Source: Roseomonas sp. (GTDB lineage: Bacteria; Pseudomonadota; Alphaproteobacteria; Acetobacterales; Acetobacteraceae). From it: DNA of 39,141 nt. A program made the translations under genes and the position numbers. Position 1 is the first letter of the stretch; every line of letters starts with the position of its first letter. Of this stretch, positions 9,132 to 16,256 are shown piece after piece. The notes under the pieces were generated by a model, which saw nothing but the letters and a program-made list of their open reading frames with translations, did no database searches and was not told where the DNA came from. Location: assembly GCA_020249865.1 (NCBI GenBank), contig JADCEV010000087.1, forward strand, positions 1-39,141. The letters are read 5' to 3'.

Positions 9132-9992
9132 TCAGCCGTAGGTTTCATCAAGCGCCTGAAAGCGCGGCAGATCAACCAGGGTGCTGAATTCCGCATAGCT
9201 CATCATGGCGCTCGCTGCCTTGGCTGGCGTGCCATCACGCTTCAAAACGGCCAGTGCATCAGCCACCGCACGCGCAGCCGTGAATAGCGCCGTCACCGCA
9301 TAGAACACGACAGAAAACCCCATCTGTTCCAGATCGCGCATCGTCAGCGCGGTGGTCTCATTGCCATCCACAATACTGACAACCTTTGGGCCGGGCACTT
9401 GCCGCGCCACAATCTCAACCTCGGAAATTTTCTTGATCCCGTCAACGAATACCAGATCAACCCCGGCATCCTGATACATCAGCGCGCGGCGCACGGCTTC
9501 TTCCGGGCCAATCGCCGGCATGGCATCTGTCCGCCCAATAATCAGCGGCCCATGCGCGGGGCGGGACGCGATGGCGCACTGCAGGCGCCGGATATTTTCT
9601 TCCGCCGGGATCAGCCTGATGCCGGCCAATTGCCCGCAGCGCTTCGGCGCCACCTGGTCTTCCAGATGGATTGCGGCAACGCCGGCCTGCGCATATTCTT
9701 CAATCGTGCGCGCGATATTGGCCGGGCCACCATAGCCCGTATCCGCATCGGCGATGATCGGAATGCTTACCGCGCGCGCCATATCCCGCGCATGCGTCGT
9801 CATTTCCGTCTGCGTCAGCAGCCCGATATCGGGCCGCCCGAGCCGAGACGCCGTGGCGCCAAAGCCGGTCATGTAAATCGCCTCAAAACCCGCCTGTTCA
9901 ATCAGCCGCGCGGTCAGGCTATCGGGCGCTCCGGGGGCGGCGATGATGCCGCCGGCCTTGAGGCGTTGGCTCAAACGTTCAGCGGCATTCAT
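9132..9992 (-). CDS. Isocitrate lyase / PEP mutase superfamily lyase
   Basis: This is a 286-residue alpha/beta-barrel protein of the isocitrate lyase/phosphoenolpyruvate mutase superfamily. The metal-binding pair is visible in ADADTGYGG (Asp82, Asp84), followed by HLEDQVAPKRCGQ (Glu111, Cys119). The KRCG cysteine is the acid/base residue of C-C lyases such as methylisocitrate, dimethylmalate and related lyases; true PEP mutases lack it. The residue after KRCG is Gln121, where the lyase signature usually has His. A GGAGG site precedes the ATG at 9990-9992. It lies 15 bases after the MBL gene and 29 before an LLM gene, within the F420 operon. The exact substrate is unknown. Confidence 0.85.
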   Translation of the reverse strand: MNAAERLSQRLKAGGIIAAPGAPDSLTARLIEQAGFEAIYMTGFGATASRLGRPDIGLLTQTEMTTHARDMARAVSIPIIADADTGYGGPANIARTIEEYAQAGVAAIHLEDQVAPKRCGQLAGIRLIPAEENIRRLQCAIASRPAHGPLIIGRTDAMPAIGPEEAVRRALMYQDAGVDLVFVDGIKKISEVEIVARQVPGPKVVSIVDGNETTALTMRDLEQMGFSVVFYAVTALFTAARAVADALAVLKRDGTPAKAASAMMSYAEFSTLVDLPRFQALDETYG

Positions 9993-10007
9993 GGCAGCCT
10001 CCGTCAG

Positions 10008-10886
10008 TCAAATCTGTTGTTCCCAGGCTGCCGGTATCAGTTGATACCCGCTGCCGCGTGGCGCGAGGTGCGAGAAACCCGGAAAATGCAAATGCATGCC
10101 CGTGACTAACAGCTTATCGGTCGCGACCATGTCAAAAACGCGCCTCCGCGTTGCTTCCGCTGCCTTGGTATCTGTATCAAACGCCATGCAGACTTCCGGG
10201 CGCGCGGTTTGCACTTCCGGCACATGGACAGTATCGCCCCAGATCAATAATTGATCCTGACCGGACGCCGCCAGATAGCCGGAATGGCCAGGTGTGTGGC
10301 CATGCAGCGGCATGGCGGTGACACCGGGGAAGACCTCACCTTTCTGGAATAGCCGCCAGCGGTCCTTGTATGGCAACACCTGTTCGCGCCCAGCCTGGAA
10401 ATATAGTTTCTTTTCGCGTTCCGTACCCTTGGCCATCGCGCCATCATCGAACCAATGCTTCGGTTCGTTTTCATGCATGACCAATTCGGCATTGGGGTAA
10501 TGCGTCCTGCCCGTGGTCATATCCGTAAGGCCAGCGGAATGATCCGGGTGCATATGCGTCAGCATCACCACGTCAATATCGGCGGGATCAACGCCAAGCG
10601 CCCTTAGGTTCGCCAGGATCTTGCCAGAGCTTGGCTGCATGTAATTGCCGCAGCCGGTTTCGATCAAGGCAAGCCACCCTGCTGACCAAATCAGGAAGGC
10701 ATTCACCTCCGTGCGCCGGACAGGCTGGAAGTTTTCGGTCAGGATCTGCCGCGCCTCATCTTCGGTGATGTTGCGCAGCGCATCGAGGTTGCCATCCAGA
10801 AAACCATCGCTGATCGCGGTGACAATAATGTCCCCGACCCGGCGATGATACACCCCTGGAATTTGCGCGGTTGGCGCGCTTTTCAT
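10008..10886 (-). CDS. MBL-fold metallo-hydrolase, 292 aa
   Basis: This is a metallo-beta-lactamase-fold hydrolase with the two-zinc motif HMHPDH at about residues 111-116. Further ligands are GHTPGHSGY near residue 205 and the Asp in IWGDTVH. There is no signal peptide, so it is cytosolic. I use ATG 10884-10886 because GGGGAG lies 7 bases upstream; the alternative GTG at 10895 overlaps that site. It is the first gene of the minus-strand F420 operon. Lactonases, thioesterases and glyoxalase II-like enzymes share this fold, so the reaction is not assignable. A role in hydrolysing an intermediate of its operon neighbours is only a guess. Confidence 0.85.
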   Translation of the reverse strand: MKSAPTAQIPGVYHRRVGDIIVTAISDGFLDGNLDALRNITEDEARQILTENFQPVRRTEVNAFLIWSAGWLALIETGCGNYMQPSSGKILANLRALGVDPADIDVVMLTHMHPDHSAGLTDMTTGRTHYPNAELVMHENEPKHWFDDGAMAKGTEREKKLYFQAGREQVLPYKDRWRLFQKGEVFPGVTAMPLHGHTPGHSGYLAASGQDQLLIWGDTVHVPEVQTARPEVCMAFDTDTKAAEATRRRVFDMVATDKLLVTGMHLHFPGFSHLAPRGSGYQLIPAAWEQQI

Positions 10887-11005
10887 GACGATCACTCCCC
10901 ACCCATTCCGCGGCAGGCCGAAGCCCGCATCTGGCCTGAAATCAAAAGCCTATGGAAGGGAAGGCCGCGTGGCAATATTCCGCGGCAGCCAGTGGGAAAC
11001 GAAAT

Positions 11006-11081
11006 TGGTGAGCTCGGAGGGATTCGAACCCTCGACCTACAGATTAAAAGTCCGTTGCTCTACCAGCTGAGCTACGAGCTC
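11006..11081 (-). tRNA. tRNA-Lys (anticodon UUU)
   Basis: The minus strand folds as a complete 76-nt tRNA. The acceptor stem GAGCTCG (11075-11081) pairs with CGAGCTC (11010-11016). The D arm has GCTCAGCTGGTAGAGC, the anticodon loop reads CTTTTAA giving UUU, and the T arm contains GGTTCGAATCC. The discriminator A and CCA are encoded (11006-11009). It sits 53 bp after the cyclophilin stop and upstream of the F420 operon, separating core genes from that module. Confidence 0.97.
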
Positions 11082-11134
11082 TCTCACAAGCCGGCCGCCT
11101 TAGCACGGCGCCGCGCGTTTACCAACAGCAGGCG

Positions 11135-11644
11135 TCAGGCGTTATCCGCCGCCACCTTCATGCTGCGGATGCGGTCCGGTCCCTGCACCATGCCGGAACC
11201 GCCGGAGCCACGCTTGATCTTGTCCACCGCGTCCATGCCGGCAGTGACCTCACCCCAAATGGTATATTGGCCATCAAGGCTTGGGATGGGCGCGAACATG
11301 ATGAAGAATTGACTGTTGGCGCTATCGGGATTGCTGGTGCGCGCCATGCCGCAAACGCCACGCAGGAAGCGCGCACGCGACGGTTCGCTGAATTCCGCCG
11401 GCAAATCCGGCAAATCCGAACCGCCCGTGCCCGTGCCGGTCGGGTCGCCACCTTGGGCCATGAAGCCTTCGATCACGCGATGGAAGGGCACATTGTCGTA
11501 GAACCCCTTGCGCGCCAGGGTTTTGATGCGTTCCACATGCAGGGGCGCCAGATCGGGCCGCAGCTTGATGGTCACCGTGCCATGTTCGATTTCCATGAGC
11601 AGGGTGTTTTCGGCATCCCCGGTAGGGGCTTCGGTTTCTGACAT
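11135..11644 (-). CDS. Cytosolic cyclophilin-type peptidyl-prolyl isomerase
   Basis: This 169-residue cyclophilin has FHRVIEGFMAQGGDPTGTGTGG (containing the catalytic Arg), RGVCGMAR and ANSQFFIMF. These build the proline-isomerase site. The N-terminus (MSETEAPTGDAEN) has no signal peptide, so it should act in the cytosol as a folding helper. The frame is open back to 11767, but that part overlaps the next gene; ATG 11642-11644 gives a normal family start. The gene is a tandem paralogue of the exported cyclophilin ending at 11670, only 25 bases upstream. The two share long near-identical blocks, which indicates a local duplication. Confidence 0.93.
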   Translation of the reverse strand: MSETEAPTGDAENTLLMEIEHGTVTIKLRPDLAPLHVERIKTLARKGFYDNVPFHRVIEGFMAQGGDPTGTGTGGSDLPDLPAEFSEPSRARFLRGVCGMARTSNPDSANSQFFIMFAPIPSLDGQYTIWGEVTAGMDAVDKIKRGSGGSGMVQGPDRIRSMKVAADNA

Positions 11645-11669
11645 TATCTCGGGTCTTTCGGTTCGGGTC

Positions 11670-12221
11670 TCAACGAATATCAGCGGCCACGCGCATGCTG
11701 CGCAGGCGGTCCGGCCCGCGCACAATGCCATTCGGCGGATCGCCGCGCTTGATCTTGTCCACCGCATCCATGCCGGCGGTCACGCGGCCCCAGATGGTAT
11801 ATTGCCCATCGAGCGAAGGCGCCGGCGCGAACATGATGAAGAATTGGCTATTGGCGCTATTTGGGTCAGAAGACCGCGCCATGCCGCACACGCCGCGGAC
11901 AAAGCGCGCGCGCGATGGTGGGCTGAATTCCGCAGCCAGATTGGGCAGTGGCGAACCGCCCGTGCCGGTACCGGTGGGATCGCCACCTTGCGCCATGAAG
12001 CCCTCAATCACGCGATGGAAGGGCGTATTGTCGTAAAAGCCACGCCGCGCCAGCACCTTGATGCGTTCCACATGGCGCGGCGCCAGATCGGGCAGCAATT
12101 GGATGGTCACACGCCCATCCTTCAATTCCAGGAACAGCGTGTTTTCCGGATCATTTGCCTGCGCCAGGGCCGGGGCGGCCAAGGCGCCCATACCGGCGGC
12201 AAGCATAAGGCGGCGTTGCAT
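11670..12221 (-). CDS. Exported cyclophilin-type peptidyl-prolyl isomerase
   Basis: This 183-residue cyclophilin carries a short signal peptide: MQRRLMLAAGMGALAAPALAQA has an arginine pair, a hydrophobic core and a likely Ala-x-Ala cleavage site near residue 20. The mature part has FHRVIEGFMAQGGDPTGTGTGG and ANSQFFIMF as in its tandem neighbour. It should catalyse proline isomerisation in the periplasm. It lies 15 bases after coaD and 25 before the cytosolic paralogue, so gyrA-coaD-ppi-ppi-tRNA-Lys may form one transcription unit. Confidence 0.93.
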   Translation of the reverse strand: MQRRLMLAAGMGALAAPALAQANDPENTLFLELKDGRVTIQLLPDLAPRHVERIKVLARRGFYDNTPFHRVIEGFMAQGGDPTGTGTGGSPLPNLAAEFSPPSRARFVRGVCGMARSSDPNSANSQFFIMFAPAPSLDGQYTIWGRVTAGMDAVDKIKRGDPPNGIVRGPDRLRSMRVAADIR

Positions 12222-12236
12222 GGGTTTTTCCTTTCC

Positions 12237-12743
12237 TCAGGCGCCCGCTTTGACACGCGCCATGGTGCGTTCCAGCGTCAGTTTCGGCACAAAGCTGCTG
12301 ATATCACCGCCGAGTTTGGCGATTTCCTTGACCAGGCGCGAGGCGATGAATTGATTTGTCTCCGACGCCATCAGGAAGACGGTTTCAATTTCCTGATCCA
12401 GCCGGCGGTTCATGCCGGTCATCTGGAATTCATAATCAAAATCCGTCACCGCGCGCAGCCCACGCACAATCATGCCTGCGCCGATTTCGCGCGCGAAGGC
12501 AACCAGCAAGCCTTCAAAGGGGCGCACTTCAATTACCGTGCCGGTGCGCGCCGCAATTGGGGCGACTTCCGCCTGCACCAATTCAACGCGCTCAGCCAAT
12601 TCAAACAGCGGTCCCTTGCCAATATTGATGGCAACGCCAATCACCAGCCGATCCACCAGCCGCGCGGCGCGGCCGATAATGTCCAAGTGCCCATTGGTGA
12701 CGGGGTCGAAAGTGCCGGGGTAAAGCGCAATCCGCTCAGCCAT
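12237..12743 (-). CDS. coaD: Phosphopantetheine adenylyltransferase
   Basis: The product catalyses the penultimate step of coenzyme A synthesis, adenylating 4'-phosphopantetheine. The 168-residue protein has [16 protein letters not shown] at its start, with the T/HxGH nucleotidyltransferase motif. It also has [16 protein letters not shown] and the SSRLVKEIA-like helix near the end ([20 protein letters not shown]). The ATG at 12741-12743 lies within the last codons of gyrA (8-bp overlap), so translation is likely coupled to gyrA. The frame is open further upstream, but that stretch lies within gyrA. Confidence 0.96.
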   Translation of the reverse strand: MAERIALYPGTFDPVTNGHLDIIGRAARLVDRLVIGVAINIGKGPLFELAERVELVQAEVAPIAARTGTVIEVRPFEGLLVAFAREIGAGMIVRGLRAVTDFDYEFQMTGMNRRLDQEIETVFLMASETNQFIASRLVKEIAKLGGDISSFVPKLTLERTMARVKAGA

Positions 12744-15492
12744 TGCCGTTTTCCTCCTGCGCGGGGGCGGCTTCATCATCGCTGCCTTCATCGGCAACCG
12801 GGAAGCAGGAAATCACGCGCTCACCTTCTGCGGGGCGCATCAGCGTGACACCCATCGCCATGCGCCCTGTCAGGCGCACATCATCGGCCTTCAGCCGGAT
12901 CAATTGCCCGCCATTGGTCACCAGCATGATGTCATCGCCAGGCCGCACTGGGAAGGTCGCCACCACCTCGCGGCCGGTGCGCGCACTCAATACAATGCCG
13001 GCAATGCCTTGGCCGCCACGGCCCGTGACGCGATATTCATGCGCGGAAGAACGCTTGCCAAAGCCGGCATCCGTCACCGTCAGCAGGATTTCCTCGGCTT
13101 CCGCCAGTGCTTCAAAGCGTTCGGGGGAGAGGGTGATTTCCGCCACCGCTTCCTCTGCCTCAGCCTCAGCGACCGGGGGCGTTTCGGCTTCCTCATCAGC
13201 GGCACGGCGGCGTTGCGCGGCGGCCTTCAGATAGGCCGCGCGTTCTTCCGTATTCGCCTCCACATGGCGCAGCACGGAAAGCGCAATCACCGCATCACCC
13301 GGCGCGAGCTTGATGCCCCGCACGCCCGTTGAATCGCGCCCGGCGAAAACGCGGAGCGTATCCGCATCTGCGGTGAAGCGGATGCATTTGCCGCCGCGTG
13401 TCGCCAGCATCACATCATCGCCCTCGCGGCAGGTGGAAACGCCAACCAGGCTATCACCGTCATCCAACTTCATCGCGATCAGGCCGACCGAGCGCACATT
13501 CTTGAAGTCGGACAGTCGATTGCGCCGCACATTGCCCTGCACGGTGGCGAAGACCAGATGCAGCCCTTCCCAGAGATCCTCATCCATCGGCAGCGGCAGA
13601 ATGGCAGTGACAGATTCGCCTTCCTGCAATTGCAGCACCTGGCGCAAAGAACGCCCGCGCCCCTGCGGCCCGGCTTCCGGCAATTGCCAAACCTTCTCAC
13701 GGAAGGCGATGCCGCGATCGGTGAAGAACAACACCCATTGATGCGTATGCGCGACAAAAGAACGGATGATGACATCATCTTCGCGCGTCGCCGCCGCGCT
13801 GCGGCCCTTGCCGCCACGGCCCTGGGCGCGGAAGGTTTCCAAGGGCGTGCGCTTCACATAGCCATCACGCGTCAGCGTCACCACCATGGTGCCGGGTTCG
13901 ATCAGGCTTTCATCATCCACATCGGCGATGCCATCCACGATCTCGGTCATGCGAGGTGAGGCAATCTCGGCGCGGATTTCGCGCAATTCCTGATCCATCA
14001 CCTCCAGGCGCCGAGGCCGGCTCGCCAGGATTTCCAGCAATTCGCGGATGCGCCCGCCAACCTCGCCAAGCTCGGCGACGATCTTCTCACGCTCCAGACC
14101 CGTGAGGCGTTGCAGGCGCAAATCCAGAATGCCGCGCGCCTGTTCTTCGGTCAGCCGCACCGTGCCTTCTGGCGACACCGCATTGCGATAATCATCCACC
14201 AAGGCAAGCAGCACGCCCACATCACCCGCTGGCCAATCGCGCGCCATCAAGGCAGCGCGCGCTGCAGCACCATCGGCGCTTTCGCGAATGACGCGAATAA
14301 CCTCATCCAGATTGGCGACGGCAATCGCAAGGCCAATCAGCAAATGCCCGCGTTCCCGCGCCTTCGCCAGGCGGTGGCGGGACCGGCGCAGAATCACCTC
14401 CTCACGGAAGGCGATGAACGCCATCAGCGCGTCCTTCAGCCCCATCTGCCGTGGCCGGCCTTCATGCAAGGCCACGAAATTCACGGGGAAGGATGTCTGC
14501 AACTGCGTCATGCGATAAAGCTGGTTCAGCACCACTTCCGCGGTCGCATCGCGCTTCAATTCAATGACAATGCGCATGCCCGAACGGTCGCTTTCGTCGC
14601 GCAGATCCGAAATGCCTTCCACCGCCTTGGCGCGCACCAATTCGGCGATCTTCTCCAGCAGCGTCGCCTTATTGACCTGATAGGGGATTTCGGAAACCGC
14701 AATCGCCTGGCGGCCACCGCGCAATTCCTCAATCTCCGCCCGCGCCCGCAGCGGGATGGAGCCCCGCCCGGTTTCAAACGCCGCGCGAATGCCGGAACGC
14801 CCCAGAATCAACGCCCCGGTCGGGAAATCCGGCCCGGGCACGATCTTCATGAGTTCTTCCAACGTCAGCGCCGGATTGGCGATCAGCGCCAGCGTTGCAT
14901 CCAGAATTTCTGTTGGATTATGCGGCGGGATATTGGTGGCCATACCCACCGCAATGCCGCCCGCGCCATTGATCAGCAGGTTTGGGAAGGCCGCCGGCAA
15001 TACGCGCGGTTCATCCACGCTTTCATCGTAATTCGGCTGAAAATCCACCGTGTCTTCGTCAATGCCGGCCAAAAGCGCCCCGGCGGCCGGCGCCAGCCGC
15101 GCTTCCGTGTAGCGCATCGCCGCCGGCGGATCGCCATCAACCGAACCGAAATTCCCCTGCCCATCAATCAGTGGCAGGCGCATGGAAAAGGGCTGCGCCA
15201 TGCGTACCAGCGCATCATAAATCGAAGCATCGCCATGCGGATGGTATTTACCCATCACATCGCCAACCACGCGCGCCGATTTGCGATAGGGCTTGTCCGC
15301 CGTATAGCCGGCTTCATGCATGGCAAACAGGATGCGCCGATGCACCGGCTTCAACCCATCGCGCACATCGGGCAACGCGCGGGCCACGATCACGCTCATG
15401 GCGTAATCGAGGTAGGAGCGGCGCATTTCCTCCTCAAGGGCGACCGGGGTCGTATCCTGCGGGGGTTGGCCGGGGTTTTGGATGTCGCTCAC
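12736..15492 (-). CDS. gyrA: DNA gyrase subunit A
   Basis: This is the 918-residue breakage-reunion subunit of DNA gyrase. The catalytic tyrosine is Tyr128 in RYTEARL. The quinolone-binding region reads [10 protein letters not shown] (residues 84-93): the position equal to E. coli Ser83 is Ala89, while the Asp87 equivalent (Asp93) is kept. The GyrA box QGRGGKG is at 557-563, followed by the C-terminal beta-pinwheel repeats. An acidic, alanine-rich insertion of about 60 residues ([21 protein letters not shown] onward) interrupts the pinwheel; insertions here are usual in alphaproteobacteria. The start is GTG (15490-15492) with no strong Shine-Dalgarno site. The C-terminal tail is acidic. Confidence 0.98.
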   Translation of the reverse strand: MSDIQNPGQPPQDTTPVALEEEMRRSYLDYAMSVIVARALPDVRDGLKPVHRRILFAMHEAGYTADKPYRKSARVVGDVMGKYHPHGDASIYDALVRMAQPFSMRLPLIDGQGNFGSVDGDPPAAMRYTEARLAPAAGALLAGIDEDTVDFQPNYDESVDEPRVLPAAFPNLLINGAGGIAVGMATNIPPHNPTEILDATLALIANPALTLEELMKIVPGPDFPTGALILGRSGIRAAFETGRGSIPLRARAEIEELRGGRQAIAVSEIPYQVNKATLLEKIAELVRAKAVEGISDLRDESDRSGMRIVIELKRDATAEVVLNQLYRMTQLQTSFPVNFVALHEGRPRQMGLKDALMAFIAFREEVILRRSRHRLAKARERGHLLIGLAIAVANLDEVIRVIRESADGAAARAALMARDWPAGDVGVLLALVDDYRNAVSPEGTVRLTEEQARGILDLRLQRLTGLEREKIVAELGEVGGRIRELLEILASRPRRLEVMDQELREIRAEIASPRMTEIVDGIADVDDESLIEPGTMVVTLTRDGYVKRTPLETFRAQGRGGKGRSAAATREDDVIIRSFVAHTHQWVLFFTDRGIAFREKVWQLPEAGPQGRGRSLRQVLQLQEGESVTAILPLPMDEDLWEGLHLVFATVQGNVRRNRLSDFKNVRSVGLIAMKLDDGDSLVGVSTCREGDDVMLATRGGKCIRFTADADTLRVFAGRDSTGVRGIKLAPGDAVIALSVLRHVEANTEERAAYLKAAAQRRRAADEEAETPPVAEAEAEEAVAEITLSPERFEALAEAEEILLTVTDAGFGKRSSAHEYRVTGRGGQGIAGIVLSARTGREVVATFPVRPGDDIMLVTNGGQLIRLKADDVRLTGRMAMGVTLMRPAEGERVISCFPVADEGSDDEAAPAQEENGNG

Positions 15493-15548
15493 GCTTGAAA
15501 ACCGATTCTAAAAGCCGCGATTCCTGAGGGGTCACAGGGAGAGAGCGT

Positions 15549-15577
15549 CATAGGCACCGTCAGGCGCGCCGCGTCAA
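15549..15577 (-). promoter_or_regulatory. Possible gyrA promoter
   Basis: On the minus strand TTGACG (15572-15577) is a good -35 match. About 17-19 bases on, the sequence CCTATGAC offers only a weak -10. It lies about 60 bases before the gyrA GTG in the 129-bp gap between gyrA and ssb. Tentative. Confidence 0.25.
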
Positions 15578-15621
15578 CCACCGCCGCGCCCGAACTACCA
15601 GCCTAACGTCAAGCCCCTGAC

Positions 15622-16095
15622 TTAGAAGGGAATTTCGTCATCCAAATCGGATTTCTTGGCATCCCAACCACCGGCACGCTGAGCCGGGCGCGCGGCCGGC
15701 GCCCGATCCCCTGAAGGCTCGCCCGGATCATCCATGCCGCCACCCGCGCCGCGCCCGCCAATCAGCTGCAATTCGCCGCGATATTGGCGCAGCACGATCT
15801 CGGTCGTGTAGCGATCCTGGCCCGATTGATCCTGCCATTTCCGGGTTTCGAGCTGGCCCTCAACATATACCTCGCTGCCCTTGCGCAGGTATTTTTCGGC
15901 CACATCGCCGAGGCGATCATTGAAAATCGCAACCGAATGCCATTCGGTGCGTTCCTGCTGATTGCCGTCCCGGTCCTTGTAGCGTTCAGAGGTCGCGATG
16001 CGCAGATTCACCACCTTGCCGCCATTCTGGAAATTGCGCACTTCCGGGTCCCGCCCCAGACGGCCCAGGATGATGACCTTATTGATACCCGCCAT
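15622..16095 (-). CDS. ssb: Single-stranded DNA-binding protein
   Basis: This is a 157-residue OB-fold protein that coats single-stranded DNA in replication and repair. The N-terminal domain begins [20 protein letters not shown] and includes the [15 protein letters not shown] and [17 protein letters not shown] strands. A glycine/proline-rich linker leads to the acidic tip DLDDEIPF, which recruits partner proteins. The frame is open to 16122, but ATG 16093-16095 is the standard start. It is divergent from uvrA; the shared intergenic region carries a LexA box, so both should be SOS-induced. Confidence 0.97.
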   Translation of the reverse strand: MAGINKVIILGRLGRDPEVRNFQNGGKVVNLRIATSERYKDRDGNQQERTEWHSVAIFNDRLGDVAEKYLRKGSEVYVEGQLETRKWQDQSGQDRYTTEIVLRQYRGELQLIGGRGAGGGMDDPGEPSGDRAPAARPAQRAGGWDAKKSDLDDEIPF

Positions 16096-16185
16096 GGCAC
16101 AGCTCTCCCGCGTTTTCGCCAATCAGGATAGACCATCGCCCCAAGGCGGGCCATCCCGCACCCTTCCCAGGGCGCCATTCAGGCG

Positions 16186-16214
16186 CATATATAACGAGAA
16201 CATTTTTAGAACAA
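16186..16214 (-). promoter_or_regulatory. Putative ssb promoter overlapping the LexA box
   Basis: On the minus strand TTGTTC (16209-16214), a 17-base spacer and TATATG (16186-16191) resemble a sigma-70 promoter pointing to ssb. The LexA box lies almost entirely in the spacer, so a bound repressor would block polymerase. Confidence 0.45.
16198..16212. promoter_or_regulatory. LexA (SOS) box between ssb and uvrA
   Basis: The plus strand reads GAAC-ATTTTTA-GAAC; the minus strand therefore reads GTTC-N7-GTTC, the direct-repeat LexA operator known in alphaproteobacteria. It sits 45 bp before uvrA and about 100 bp before ssb, both classical SOS genes. A TATAAC that could serve as uvrA -10 lies just before it (16190-16195). 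Confidence 0.85.
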
Positions 16215-16256
16215 CCGCTTTCCCCTCCCCGGGTCGGCGGTCGGAGCCCCCTTTGC

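Noticed and set aside
9132-9992. PEP mutase for phosphonate synthesis
   Set aside because: The sequence has the KRCG cysteine of C-C lyases, and the EDK/NS motif of PEP mutases is absent, so it should not be linked to the PhnW-like gene as a phosphonate pathway.
14110-15498. Long open frame of 462 codons on the plus strand
   Set aside because: It lies entirely antisense to gyrA, has the arginine/histidine-rich composition typical of GC-rich shadow frames, and no recognisable domain.
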